This document shows, piece after piece, positions 34,480-44,875 of a stretch of 64,000 nt of DNA (positions are counted from its first letter, which is position 1; each line of letters begins with the position of its first letter). Source of the stretch: Hymenochaete sp. R1 (Eukaryota; Basidiomycota; Agaricomycetes; Hymenochaetales; Hymenochaetaceae); assembly GCA_019400425.1 (NCBI GenBank), contig JAFREE010000044.1, forward strand, positions 1-64,000. Direction: 5' to 3'. Both the position numbers and the translations under genes were made by a program. Below the pieces are notes generated by a model. That model ran no database searches, was not told the DNA's origin, and was given only the letters and a program-made list of their open reading frames with translations.

Positions 34480-36377
34480 TCAATGGTCCATCGATGAAAA
34501 GAATAGTGCAGATGATTGATCCCGAGTTGTCTTGGGCACGGATGCAGTGACAGCTCGTTTGAGTTCTGAGAACGAGCCTCCGTATGCTTTACGGCTCATC
34601 TCCGAAACATCTGAGTCCGAGTCGCTATCCGAGCCTTTGACCAGACAATCTTTGCCCTCGAGAGTCGGACGAGTCGAGGAAAGATGTAACGTCGTACGTG
34701 CACGGGATAAGATAGGACGTGCTAAGCGAGCGACCGCTTTGAATCCATTAGGTGTGGAAGTACGGAGTTTCTGAGGCGAGTCAGAGTTTAGGCAGTCTGA
34801 GTCGTCCACAGCTGTGTCTGAAGAATGGTCGACATCCGATTCCGAACTTGAGGCGGGCACCCTTGTCTCGGAACCGTCTTGCTTCGAACGCAAGCGCGCT
34901 TCTTTGCAAATGCTTTTACTCTTCGGCGTGCGTGGTGCGGACTCCGTGAGAGGCAGGCTGTGTTCCCATTTTCCCTGTGAGCGCTTCGATATGGTCTTGA
35001 CAACTACCAAGCTATCCGGGCCTGAGTCTTTTCCCGGAGCAGAGCGAGCTCGACTTGGGTTCGAAGGCGGAGTGCGTTTGGGCAAGAGACTGCCAACTCC
35101 ATTCACTGCGATAACGGGGATATTGAGCGCGGTGCGTGCGTGCGCGAGGAAGGGGCGATCCCGAGCTGTGTCAGACTTCTGGGTCTTATTGTTGCCAAGA
35201 GCTTTCTCGCTTGAGGTCAAAGGTGGGTCGGCGTTCGCTCCTTGGTCATTTGAGCCGGAAAAGTAGAAGCTCGAGCGCTTTCGTCCACTCCTGTACGATA
35301 GATCATCCGTAGGCAATGCCTGCGAACCGGGTGAATCGAGGGAGCTGGGCACGATTGATTCATGTCCCTCTGGTGGACCTTCGATCATCATGTCCATTAC
35401 GAATCGAGCGCGTTTCTTTTGCTTCTTACTCTCTTCGTTCGAGCCCTTGCGACCAGCAATGCTAGATTGGTGGCTGTCGTTTGAAGCAACGCTCGGCTGG
35501 GGAATGTTCCGTGTCGCAGCCGTTGGGAGGGGACATTCCACACTTGACTGCGATGCAGCAATAGGCATACCGGTAGACGCCGGGACCAGAGACGCAATAC
35601 TGGGATTGGGTGTCTTTGGGAGACTCAAATCGGGTTCCTCCTCTACATCGAAAACTGTTCCAGTAGCATGCGCCCCGTATGCAACATGATTGCGTTGCTT
35701 CTTCTTCCTTGAATGCTTGGCTGGCCGCTTGGAGTTGTGTTCCGATAAATGTTTACCTTGTCGGGAGTAAGTCCGAGCTTGCGATGCGATGGTCTTTTTG
35801 AACGGGATTTCCGACAGAGGTGCTGCGGCTGCTGCCATGTCTCTGCACATCGCTTTGCAGCGTTGACCAAAAGTGCGCGACATCTGGGGTTGTAAGCACA
35901 TTTCTGAGACATCGTCTTGTTCGTCTGTGATATCCGTATGGCTTCCAGCGTCGCATGGGTTGTCTTGAGATGCGGTCAATGGAACCAATCGCTCCTTCTG
36001 TAATTTATCGCGTTTGGCTCGAGGGCGCTTGCGAACAACAAGGCATAAGCGGGACTGATCGGCTTCAAGAACCTCCTTTGGCAGATGCTGCGGCGGGTGC
36101 ATGAACTTGGGGAGTATCAAGCTCTGAAAAGAGAAAGAACGGGCTGAGTATGATAACAAGAGAATAAATGAAGGAAATTTACCATTATGAAACCCCAGGC
36201 GGACAATATCCAACCCATTACACAGTGAAGGGTATCTGGAGGTGGTGGTGCAGCCAGTATTGTATGGGTGATCGCGTTATCGTTATCCTTGCCATCACCG
36301 TGTGCCTTGGTAATTTCTTTGGGAAGCATCTCTGGTGAATCACAGAGGGTCGAACATACGATGCCTCCTCGTGCCAT
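34480..36377 (-). CDS. Gene A2, paralogue of A1
   Basis: Model complement(join(34480..36123, 36183..36377)), 612 residues, with the same 65-codon first exon and phase-0 intron as A1 (donor GTAAAT, acceptor TTTTCAG). Begins MARGGIVCSTLCDSPEML; the membrane segment is LHCVMGWILSAWGFIM. Residues up to about 270 match A1 closely, including ARTYSRQGKHLSEHNSKRPA and the KKQKKRARFVMDMM block. The remainder differs: it is Ser/Asp-rich (GSDSDSDSDVSEM) and carries two RART-L motifs where A1 has one. It lies divergent to B2. Both copies staying open supports a functional protein; the function is unknown. Confidence 0.65.
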
Positions 36378-37152
36378 GTCGAGTAATCGTGCGATTGTTG
36401 CTGCGCAGCTGATCAAATCAATATGGGGGAGTTGTCGTAGAAATGTTGCAATGCTTGACTTTAAGTTGGTAATAGGGAGAGTTCAGCGAGCATTTCGACT
36501 CGAGCTTTATACAAATCTGATCCCGAGACGTTGTTGCGCACCGAGACTTCAAAGCTGCGACGTATGATAGTAGATATAGTCTCCGAGATTGTCTCATCTT
36601 CTACTCGCTGTTTATACTTCAACAAATGTGAAATCCGAGGAGGAAGGATGTGGAGGAAGGATGTGGAGGAAGGATGTGGAGGAGGGAAGTGAAGTGAACT
36701 CGGAACTCGGATGACCGTCCTTCGTGTCCGAGACAAAAAAAGAAATGGCCACGCAAAATCACGGGAGCGTGGGAATCAATTGGGTTTTGATGTCCCTCTC
36801 CTCGCTTCTTAAGTTCATCTTAAACTTGTCTTTCGTGCTTTTGACGATTGCTCGACAGAACTTCACTTCCATTATGGACCTATTGATATCGAAGATCAAG
36901 GTCAGCCAACACGGGAAGACTGGTCTCGGTGAATGTGTCTCGGACCCTCGGCTTCGGACGTGGTCTCGGAAAATCCTGTATGATTTCTTTACCCACCTTG
37001 CTTCCTTCATTCAGTCTATCCCGAGACATTCTTTCGAGAGTGCATAAATACTATGCTCGTCTGAGAATAGATGAGCAACAATCTTAACTTCGCTTCTCTG
37101 GTAGAACGCAACCCGTCATCATCTTTCTATCCTCTTCTCAAAACATTTAACA
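36378..37152. promoter_or_regulatory. Divergent A2/B2 promoter region
   Basis: Counterpart of 5657-6370. A TATAAA on the minus strand (about 36506-36511) lies about 130 bp before A2, and CATAAATA at 37043-37050 lies about 105 bp before B2. It also contains the minisatellite at 36650-36690. Conservation of both boxes across the duplication supports their use as promoters. Confidence 0.55.
36650..36690. repeat. Small minisatellite (GGAAGGATGTGGA unit)
   Basis: Three near-perfect direct copies of a 14-15 nt unit containing GGAAGGATGTGGA, sitting in the A2/B2 promoter. The left duplicate has only one related unit (near 6110-6130), so the array expanded, or contracted on the left, after the duplication. 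Confidence 0.7.
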
Positions 37153-37587
37153 ATGGGTGCTCCTTCTACCACCATCGTCACCTTTGCCACCACCACCCTC
37201 CCTGCACCTCCTCAAGTCTTCGTGCACCCTCCCACCCCGGAGCTAGTATATGGGGACAAATTCCAGGGCATGGAGAACATGGGTTCATTCACTGCTGCAG
37301 GCATTACGGTTATCATCATTCCTACCTCGCCACCCAATTTGCGAAGGAGTATGGACATGCCTATGTATCCTGCTCCTCCAATGCGCAGTGTGGCCAGGAG
37401 CTACATGCGTCCCACTGTGAGTGCTTTCTATGATTTCAAATGCGAATCGCTTTTCTTACTCTATCCGATATAATAGACCCAGATCCAAACGCATAACACC
37501 GCTGATCTTGGTATTCGACGACGACCTTTCGTTGGTCTCGGAATCAAGCAGACGTTCAATGGACTCGGAATCCAGGCGCCCGTCTGA
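37153..37587 (+). CDS. Gene B2, paralogue of B1
   Basis: Model join(37153..37416, 37477..37587), 124 residues. Starts MGAPSTTIVTFATTTLPAPP, then the same central hydrophobic stretch (GSFTAAGITVIIIP) and Met/Pro/Arg segment, a phase-0 intron (GTGAGT, ATAATAG), and TQIQTHNTADLGIRRRPFVG. It stops three codons earlier than B1 because the TGC codon of B1 is TGA here (37585-37587). One codon of the Thr-rich N-terminus is missing relative to B1. Divergent from A2. Function unknown; the retained frame and splice sites support a real gene. Confidence 0.65.
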
Positions 37588-37644
37588 TCTGCGTGAAAAC
37601 TGTAGCGTAGAGAGACTTGTGCGTGAAAACTGTAGCGCACAACG
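37588..37644 (+). promoter_or_regulatory. Twin hairpins at the B2 3' end
   Basis: Counterpart of the B1 hairpins. Loop TGAAAACTGTAG occurs at 37594-37605 and 37624-37635. The first stem is TCTGCG/CGTAGA, kept as 6 bp in RNA through one G-U pair; the second is TTGTGCG/CGCACAA, 7 bp. Here both lie in the 3' untranslated part, after the earlier stop of B2. Confidence 0.55.
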
Positions 37645-37948
37645 ACTGTAGGACTCGCCTCCATTCGTCTGCTAGGATACTCCCGAGAATCGAGAATCGG
37701 GTTGATTCGTTGTAGATGACAAAACACAAAAATATCTCTCGTACTCCTTTAGTCATCTTTCTCTGTCTCTCATAACTGTATTTTTAAACAAGGGATCGCA
37801 AAACAAATACCGTCAATGAAATACGAAAAATATTAAATATTCTTCAGAAAGACAGGCATCATTTCATAGAGAGCAGGAGCGTAATGATCGACGTCTGACA
37901 CTTCGTGTCGTTTGTCGTTGCCAACTTGCTGGCTGTCAGACTCTCATC

Positions 37949-38729
37949 ATTAGGCCACGGGCCACGTCTACAACTTTTCCCATACTTATGAGCATCGCCT
38001 ACAGTTGACTGGGTCGAAGGGTGCTCGCTTAGAGACTGTATCGTTTTCGACGTATAATAATCAAAAACCGTATGGACTCCAAGCGAGGAAGCAACATATC
38101 ATTATGTGTCGTCCAACCCGGTCGACTGTGATGTCCCGGTATGACTACCATCGAGCTTAAGCAAAGTAGACCTAACGTGTGTTATATTCTCCTCTAGATA
38201 TCCGGCTACCGCGCACGAATTAAATTGGCTTATTGGGAGCTAGTAAAGATCCTCAGATGCAAAGTGTCGTCGGCCGATTCATCGAGGGATTACTACCAAA
38301 TCGACTACTCTTCAGTAGAGGGCCGTCTACTGTTAAATAGGCCTTTCCTTGTCTTGAGAATAGATTCGGAAGTGATTATCTCACAGCGATGTTTGCTCTC
38401 AATCTCTTACAGACCGCCAGGGATCGGTCCAAAGCACATCGGACGTGCGGTAGAAACTGATATAGTGCTAGTGCTGGCTCCACTCTGCGCAGATGCGTGG
38501 GTTATATCAATATACTGGTGTGTGGAATTTTTTTGACTCGACTCGACTTATTATTGCAAAGCAAATCTCCCTGCGCAAATTGGGGTACGTATATAAGCCT
38601 TATTCTCTTGCACTCCCTCTCCCCTTTAAACTCTCGCTTCTTCACTTCAAAACTTCAAACTACAACTGTCACAAGTCTGCGAAGGCCATCACATTCTTGC
38701 CTCTCAATAATTGTGTTCCAACTTCTACC
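37949..38729. other. Intergenic, upstream of family T pseudogene
   Basis: No gene is recognised. TATATAAG at about 38590 lies about 140 bp before the old T3 start, with the pyrimidine-rich leader also seen before T4, and is probably the relic promoter. Confidence 0.4.
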
Positions 38730-39330
38730 ATGTCTTCCTCACAAAGCGCAAAGCAGGAGACATTGAGAGCGCTCGGGCTGCCCCTGCTTCCCGTATTATG
38801 GCAACGCCAGAGCTCGTCGATACAGCAATCCAAAAAGGAGACAAGCTCCTTGAGAAGCTGAAAGACGATGCCTCACGGCAGATGCTCATCCATGACTACA
38901 ATACGCCGATGTACAAGATAAATTATTTAGATCACCCACGCAATGTCCTGGTGACCGACTTCAATTCGATCGACGGGATATCAATCAGCTACTTGGAATC
39001 TGATTCCGGACCCGCTGCATCTGACGCCAGAAGCACCGACAAATCCATGGTCCGTCGATATGACAAATACTGACTTGAATTCATGCGCATGATCCTCGGA
39101 ACACGTCTTTACTGGATCGGAAGGAATGAACATACGACTCCGGTTAGTCCGGTTAGATATAGTTTCTGGGATGATCCTCGCAAGTCGCAACATAGTCAAG
39201 CTTTTATCGCGTCGTATTGGGGATTTATCAGATGGGACAGATATAGACAACGTGGAGCACTTAGTCTATATCACTGAATTCCGTAGGACATTCAGAACGT
39301 TCAGTCAGCAATCACTCCCAGTCGTAATAC
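38730..39330 (+). pseudogene. Family T pseudogene T3
   Basis: Aligns along its length with exon 1 of the intact neighbour T4. The start ATG is kept (MSSSQSAKQ), but a 4-nt deletion just after it shifts the frame. The shifted frame then reads PASRIMATPELVDTAIQKGD and LLEKLKDDASRQMLIHDYN, matching T4. TGG of the T4 segment DKYWLKFM is TGA here (39071-39073), and a further frameshift near 39180 precedes EFRRTFRTFSQQSLP, which matches the end of T4 exon 1. No exon 2 is found. It is therefore a decayed tandem copy lying 470 bp upstream of T4. Confidence 0.82.
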
Positions 39331-39795
39331 AGCGTCTTTCTGTCTCTGTCTCCGCCTCTCAAAGGGTCTCTTATTCTCGGGGTTTCACACATATACAATA
39401 CCACATTCTCTCATTCGTGACGTTAGAAACGAACGCTTTTCAAGGATCTAGGACTCCACTGACGGACACCAAATCGATCAGGTCAAGCGGAGCATCCAAA
39501 ACAGAAGGCGACAATCCATCTTTGGCACTTTGCGAGGTATACGTGTACCGCACTTACTACGGTATAATGATACTACTGGCACATTATCTTTCAGCTAAAG
39601 AATATTGCTTGTAAAGTAGAGAGTTACCCCATCTCGACCTCACTTTGCAATGTAAAGCAGTTTGCACAAAGTGAGGTATATATTCTTCTCTCACTTTCAC
39701 CCTCCGTCTTTCGCCCCTTTAGTTACAACCGAGACCATCAAAGCTCTTCCAACCAGTCCTCAAATATACAGCTAGACCGTTTCCTCTTCACACTC
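39331..39795. other. Intergenic between T3 and T4
   Basis: Contains a TATATATTC-type box near 39680 about 115 bp before T4 and a pyrimidine-rich leader. Remaining frames are short and unsupported. The old T3 exon 2 is not recognisable here. Confidence 0.45.
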
Positions 39796-41045
39796 ATGTC
39801 CAGCTCACACGGAAAACGTAAAGCGGATACCCCGGAAATCAGACGTCCTGCTCCTGCTTCCCGCGCAGGCCCCGACAGTGACGCTCTGAATATCGTCAAA
39901 GCCGTTGATATAGCGGAGAGGCTTATTGCAAAGTTGGAAAATGATCCTACGCGACAATCGCTAATCCTCCACGACTACACGCTGCAATATAAAAACAATT
40001 TCGGTGAAAGGCACTTTCCTGACGCGGTGAACGACTTCCGTGCAATCGACGAGGTGTTCGAGGAATACCTGGGTTCCGCATCTTCTTCCTCTATCGTGGA
40101 CACCTTCAGAGTTACGGTGGAGTGCTGTCACGACAAGTACTGGCTTAAATTCATGCATGCCATTCTCGAGACACGCCTGTACAGGATCGGGGAGAAAGAT
40201 CGCATTGACAATAATAGGCAGCGATACTGGGATGAACATCGCCAAATGGTTGAGCACGTAACACAGCGCATTGACAACCTGTCGGCTGGGACAGATACAG
40301 AGAGTGTACGGCAGCGACAATATCTCATCGACTTTCGTAGGGCATTTAGGACGTTCAGCATACAGTCCCTTTCAGTTGCAAGTAAGTGAATAATTCAATT
40401 GAGGAGATTCGAGCTTATGCCTGACATATCGAAGAGTTTGGAATAACTGTCGGACAGCTAAATAGATCGAATGACGTGGTGACGGATATACTACTCTTCG
40501 ACGCCTACATCAACATACTGAAGAATGAAATGCGGAACGAGAATAATTACTACAAACCATCGGTGTTCTCTCCACGATTTGTTGCCATTTCCGACAACCT
40601 CTCTAAGCTTGAGGGCCAGATGGCTGAACGTCAGCTAGCGCTCACAGGTGTGCAGAGAGTAGTGCTCGGACATCTCCGGTTTCTCTTGGAAGATGCTGCG
40701 AAGATAGGATACATTGAGAGCCAGCTTCAGAGGTGCCATATGAATATCGGGGGTAAACATAACTTTCGGCCAGCACATCGCGAGTTCGAGGAAAAATTTG
40801 GAGAGCGAAAGATGCTTATCGAGGACCGCCTTGCAGAACTCAAAAAATTGCAAGGAGCTAATCTTGAGGCTGCTGCGGGTTTCAACTCTATAGATATGTT
40901 TGACAATATGTGGGCCGGAGAGGATACGATTTCTGGGTACATAAAGGTCGTGGAGAGTCGTGAAAAGGATCTGCTTGATCTTGAGGCACTTGGGAAGCAG
41001 TATAAGGGGGAGCACGAGGAAAGCAGGGGAAGGGGAGGGAAATGA
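39796..41045 (+). CDS. Family T member T4 (unknown function), intact
   Basis: Model join(39796..40381, 40435..41045), 398 residues. The phase-1 intron is at the family position. Exon 1: MSSSHGKRKADTPEIRRPAP, then helices including DKYWLKFMHAILETRLYRI and RYWDEHRQMVEHVTQRIDNL. Exon 2: KFGITVGQLNRSNDVVTDIL, then long charged helices with EDRLAELKKLQ and a basic Gly/Arg tail ESRGRGGK. It is more distant from T5-T7 than they are from each other, but the helix order, W-to-RI spacing and intron are shared. No membrane span, signal peptide or known domain is present. Probably soluble, helical and possibly nucleic-acid associated given the basic termini (inference). Confidence 0.72.
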
Positions 41046-41412
41046 CGTGGTTCCAGTCCTTTGTATCATCACTGGTCCCTCGATAGAGCGAAAGTCCTTT
41101 AAATAGAGTAATTAAGCATGCCACTGAATTCAGAAAGGTAAGTTATACTGAGCGACGAGTCATGAACTTGAAAACCGAAGACAAACGAAAGATTTTTCAG
41201 GAAAAAGGACGCTAACTACTACACACGGCAAAGAGCGTGAGAGAATACTACCATATTCAAAAGTGGTATGTTGGAGGGCAGTGCAGCAGCAGTTCGTCGG
41301 ACGTTCTCGTTCTCTCCCATTCCCTCCTTCCTTCTCGCCATCTTCGTTCTCCACGTCGTCCTTGTCATCAACATACTCGTCGTCGCCTTTATCATCCTTG
41401 TAAACTCTCACA
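41046..41412. other. Intergenic between T4 and SHO1
   Basis: CT-rich sequence before the SHO1 start is compatible with its promoter and leader. No gene is supported. Confidence 0.5.
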
Positions 41413-42661
41413 ATGCTGCCTCGAGGTAACGAGGGATACGACTTTACCCCCATATTGACTCACTATCTCTTCTTGTTTACAAGCATTCTCGCTGTGGTGT
41501 GTTTCTTGCGGCGTTTCTAGCATTCAGCTTGTTGACGTTTCTTACGCTTGTAATTTTTTTTCTACAGGCAGGCTGGTTTACTGCCTTTATCTCACAAGCT
41601 GTAGCTACTTCGAATGGTGCGTGGTATTATATGTTTTGCTAGAGTTTGGTTACTGAGTCCATCCAATCGTCTTTTAGGTTTCCGTTCAAGTGTTGGCGTC
41701 CTCTGGTTCGCTATCTTCCTCCAACTCATTCTCATCCTCGGCGTCCTCCACACCCTCGCTACCGACTCTGTCTCAATGCACAGATTCCAAATAGCCGTTT
41801 TCGGTGCAGTCGCTATGGTCTTTGCCGTCGAGGGCGTTAACTCGGGGATATTTTCCGGCGTCGCCTCTCTCGATGCCATGGCTGCTGGTTGGCTCATCCT
41901 CGCCATTGTCGACATCCTCTGGGTCATATTCTTCACGTCAGAGGATGACTCGCTCACTCTCTATCTGTTCAACTCAATGGGTACTGGCGGTCTCTCCCCT
42001 CCAAGCAGACGCAGACGAGCCGGCACGCGCGGAGGGTCCATGCACATGGCCGGCAACGGCTACTCAGGGAGCTACGGTGGCGGAGGGATCGGTTCTGGCG
42101 ACTACGACAACAAACTCGCTATGGGTGCTGGAAACGGGATGGGCATGGGTATGGGTATGGGAGGACCTGGGTCAGGCGCCGCCGCACGCAGCAATGCGAG
42201 CATTGGCCCCGCAGGCGGAGGGGTGAGCGTGGGAGGCGCGCCGCGCAGTGTGGGTCAGGCGGGCAGCATCTCGGGCGCCCAGAGTACGCACCAGACAGAC
42301 ACGGTGGGTGTGAATTCGCCACTCATGGGTAGTGGGAACGCTGGGATTGGCGCCGGTGGAGGTATGTCAAGCCCTTCGCATTCAAATAAGGAGGCCGCCG
42401 GAGGAATGGGCGCCGAAGAGACGATTTACCGAGCGAAAGCGATGTATGAATATAAAGCGAACCCGGAGGATCCGAACGAAATATCGTTCTTGAAGGGAGA
42501 AGAGATGGACATCATCGAGAAGGCTGGGAAGTGGTGGCAAGCGAGGAAAGACGATGGGACGACTGGAAGTGAGTATCTGATTCCATCAGACATGATGTCC
42601 TCGACTGATTGTATCTTGCCTGTTCACAGTTGCGCCTTCCAATTACCTGAATCTCCTCTAA
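41413..42661 (+). CDS. SHO1: SHO1 osmosensor (4 TM + SH3)
   Basis: Model join(41413..41496, 41568..41616, 41678..42568, 42630..42661), 351 residues. Starts [20 protein letters not shown]. Four membrane segments follow: the first across exons 1-2 ([11 protein letters not shown]), then [37 protein letters not shown] and [19 protein letters not shown] Gly/Met/Ser-rich linker leads to a C-terminal SH3 domain: [40 protein letters not shown], with the ending [11 protein letters not shown] restored only by the last 32-nt exon. Sho1 senses osmotic and cell-surface stress at the plasma membrane and recruits Pbs2-type MAPKKs through the SH3. The family assignment is secure. Confidence 0.93.
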
Positions 42662-43376
42662 CATCACGTATTCAGTAAATTTCCTCTATAAAAAAATTAA
42701 ATTCACGGTCATTGCACGCCCATTCACGCGTTTCATACCCTCTTTTCCCGAGTTTTCCTTCCTACAAATCCTTCCTTCCCTCAGTCTCCAGCCCCCAGCT
42801 TGGAGCTGCATCCCCTCTTCCCCTGTTGCATGCTGTCCTTATATCGTTTCCCTTTCTTTTTTGTCTATTCATTTACTAAACTATATATTTCCTTCTCACA
42901 GTCGTAACTAACCACTGTATTGTGTCGTATACTAGTCTAGTTTGGACTCGCTGCTTTCTTTAACATCTCTTCCTGGCTATTATTTTTTCTCTTCGGGCGA
43001 CTCGGAACTTTAAGTTAATGAGCGTTGTGCCTACCATCGAGTTGTGAGCATCTCCTGGACGACTGTCGAGAACGGTAAGAAGATCGTTTGTCTGTTTGTA
43101 CGCAGATCAATTAGCCACACAATGCGCGCTTGGCCTGCTCATCAACGATCTCTCGTTTAGTGCCCACACAACAATGAACATACCCCAATTCCATCCCCTA
43201 TCATTCTCTTCCTCTCACCACCACCATCGTCGACGGAGGCATCTTGTGCCAACTGGGCTGGCGGGACGCTAAAGTGAGCTTGAGAGACGCCACTTGGTCT
43301 TTGCCCTTGGGCAGGAGACTTGCGCCCTTTGACAACAGAATCTTCTGAATAATCACTTCTTGGTTTCTGCGGCATA
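42662..43376. other. Intergenic between SHO1 and BTB gene
   Basis: CT-rich 3' flank of SHO1 and the 5' region of the BTB gene. A minus-strand frame at 43157-43375 is unsupported. No RNA gene or repeat is seen. Confidence 0.45.
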
Positions 43377-44448
43377 ATGTCCTCCCATCGAGATGACGAG
43401 TTCTACTTCTCGATGACGATATTCGAGGTGTGTTTAAAGTTATAATTACCTGGATAAAGTGAACTCAACGAGGCCCCTATCCTCTTCTCTTTGAATTGTG
43501 GCAACGACAACGGGCAATCATCACAGGTTGAAGGCACGCTCTTCAAGCTCCCTAAAAAGCCGTTCGAAGACCAGTCCGATGTGTTCCAGACTATGTTTTT
43601 GCTGCCACCTGGAACGTCTTCGACAGTCGACGGGCTGACGGACGAGAAGCCGCTGCACCTGGAAGGTATCACTAAGCCAGATTTCAGGGCGTTCTTACGT
43701 GTCTTGTTTCCTCCGTAAGTTATCCATTATCTTTGTATTTTGGATAACTCGCTCATACTCTTGTGCATTTTCCTGCTGGACATGGACTTCGGTTACAATC
43801 CATACACGGTACAGAAGCTTTGGCGAAGACATGTGCCTCACCCTTCCCGAATGGCTCTCCGTCCTCTCCCTCTCCTCCATGTGGGGCTTCACCAAACTCC
43901 GCCAGACTGCCATAGACCGCCTCACACACGCACCTGAAATCCACATCGACCTCATCACCAAGATCGAGCTCGCCCACAAATTCGACGTCCGCGAATGGCT
44001 TTACGGCGCCTACCTCGCCCTCGGCAAGCGACCCGACCCACTCTCCATCGAAGAGGGCGTCCGGCTCGGGCTGGAGTTTGCGATCAAAATGGCGAGTGTG
44101 AGGGAGCAGCTGTTGAGGGATAAGATCGCCCATCCGGGGGCATATAGGCAGAGACCGTTCAACTTCCCTACGCGAACCGAGAGTCCTCGCGGGGCTGGGG
44201 CTGGCCCTGGGAGTGGGGCGGGTGGGAGTTCGCGTGCGTCGGCGGCGACGTTGTCGAGGCTTGGGAGGAATGGAGGGTTATTTGGGACGTCGCCGTACCC
44301 CGACCCGGAGGATGAGGATGATATCATGCTCGCGAAGGCGATTTATGAGGTGTTTGGAATTCGGAGCGAGACACCGCTGTCGGCGTATCAGCAGATGCTT
44401 GAACAGGACGAAATGCCTCTGTACGTCCCTGCGCCTGAGTTTATTTGA
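43377..44448 (+). CDS. BTB/POZ domain protein
   Basis: Model join(43377..43427, 43527..43714, 43815..44448), 290 residues. Exon 1 gives MSSHRDDEFYFSMTIFE; the joint continues VEGTLFKLPKKPFEDQSDVF, LEGITKPDFRAFLRVLFPP, then LTLPEWLSVLSLSSMWGFTK and IDRLTHAPEIHIDLITKIEL. This is the BTB-like module common in large expanded families of mushroom-forming fungi. The C-terminal third is Gly/Ser/Ala-rich and then acidic (YPDPEDEDDIMLAKAIYEVF). These proteins often act as dimerising adaptors, sometimes with Cul3; a specific partner is unknown. The start could lie in an earlier exon. Confidence 0.78.
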
Positions 44449-44875
44449 CGAATTGCTCTTGGATAGAGACGACACGAGCTTGTATAAATGCTACGGATAT
44501 TTTCTTCAATGCACCTTGCATTATGATGCCGCTTCTTGTGATACTTTGTATTATATATTTAGATGCTTGGACCATAGAAAATACTTTCACTGCATTATAA
44601 TCGTCAATGCGATTTTTCACGTTGACTTTCTTGATAAAAGGTAGCATTTCATCGCAGACACTAGCGCTGACCCAATATGGTCGGGATCCATTACAAGGAG
44701 ATTAGATTAAATGAGCGTGTTGCTGCTGTCTGTCATTACAAGATCTCGAAAGAATGACGAAGATGGTATCTTAGGTATATACCTATGCACACCGCGTATA
44801 TTACACCCGCAAAGCAAACCTCAAAATGAAGCATAAAACTGATCCACAAACTCACACACCCAGCCCACTCACCAT
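44449..44875. other. Intergenic between convergent BTB and ARK kinase genes
   Basis: AT-rich convergent 3' flanks; no feature is recognised. Confidence 0.5.

Larger units (their letters stand above)
35388..37948. repeat. Inverted segmental duplication, right copy
   Basis: Reverse-complement counterpart of 4852-7370, holding the start of A2, the A2/B2 promoter region and all of B2. Exons, introns, TATA-like boxes and the 3' hairpin pair are all retained. It differs from the left copy by point changes, a minisatellite at 36650-36690 and a deletion of about 10 bp between the two hairpins. The outer edge is near CTCTCATC at 37941-37948. Confidence 0.85.
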
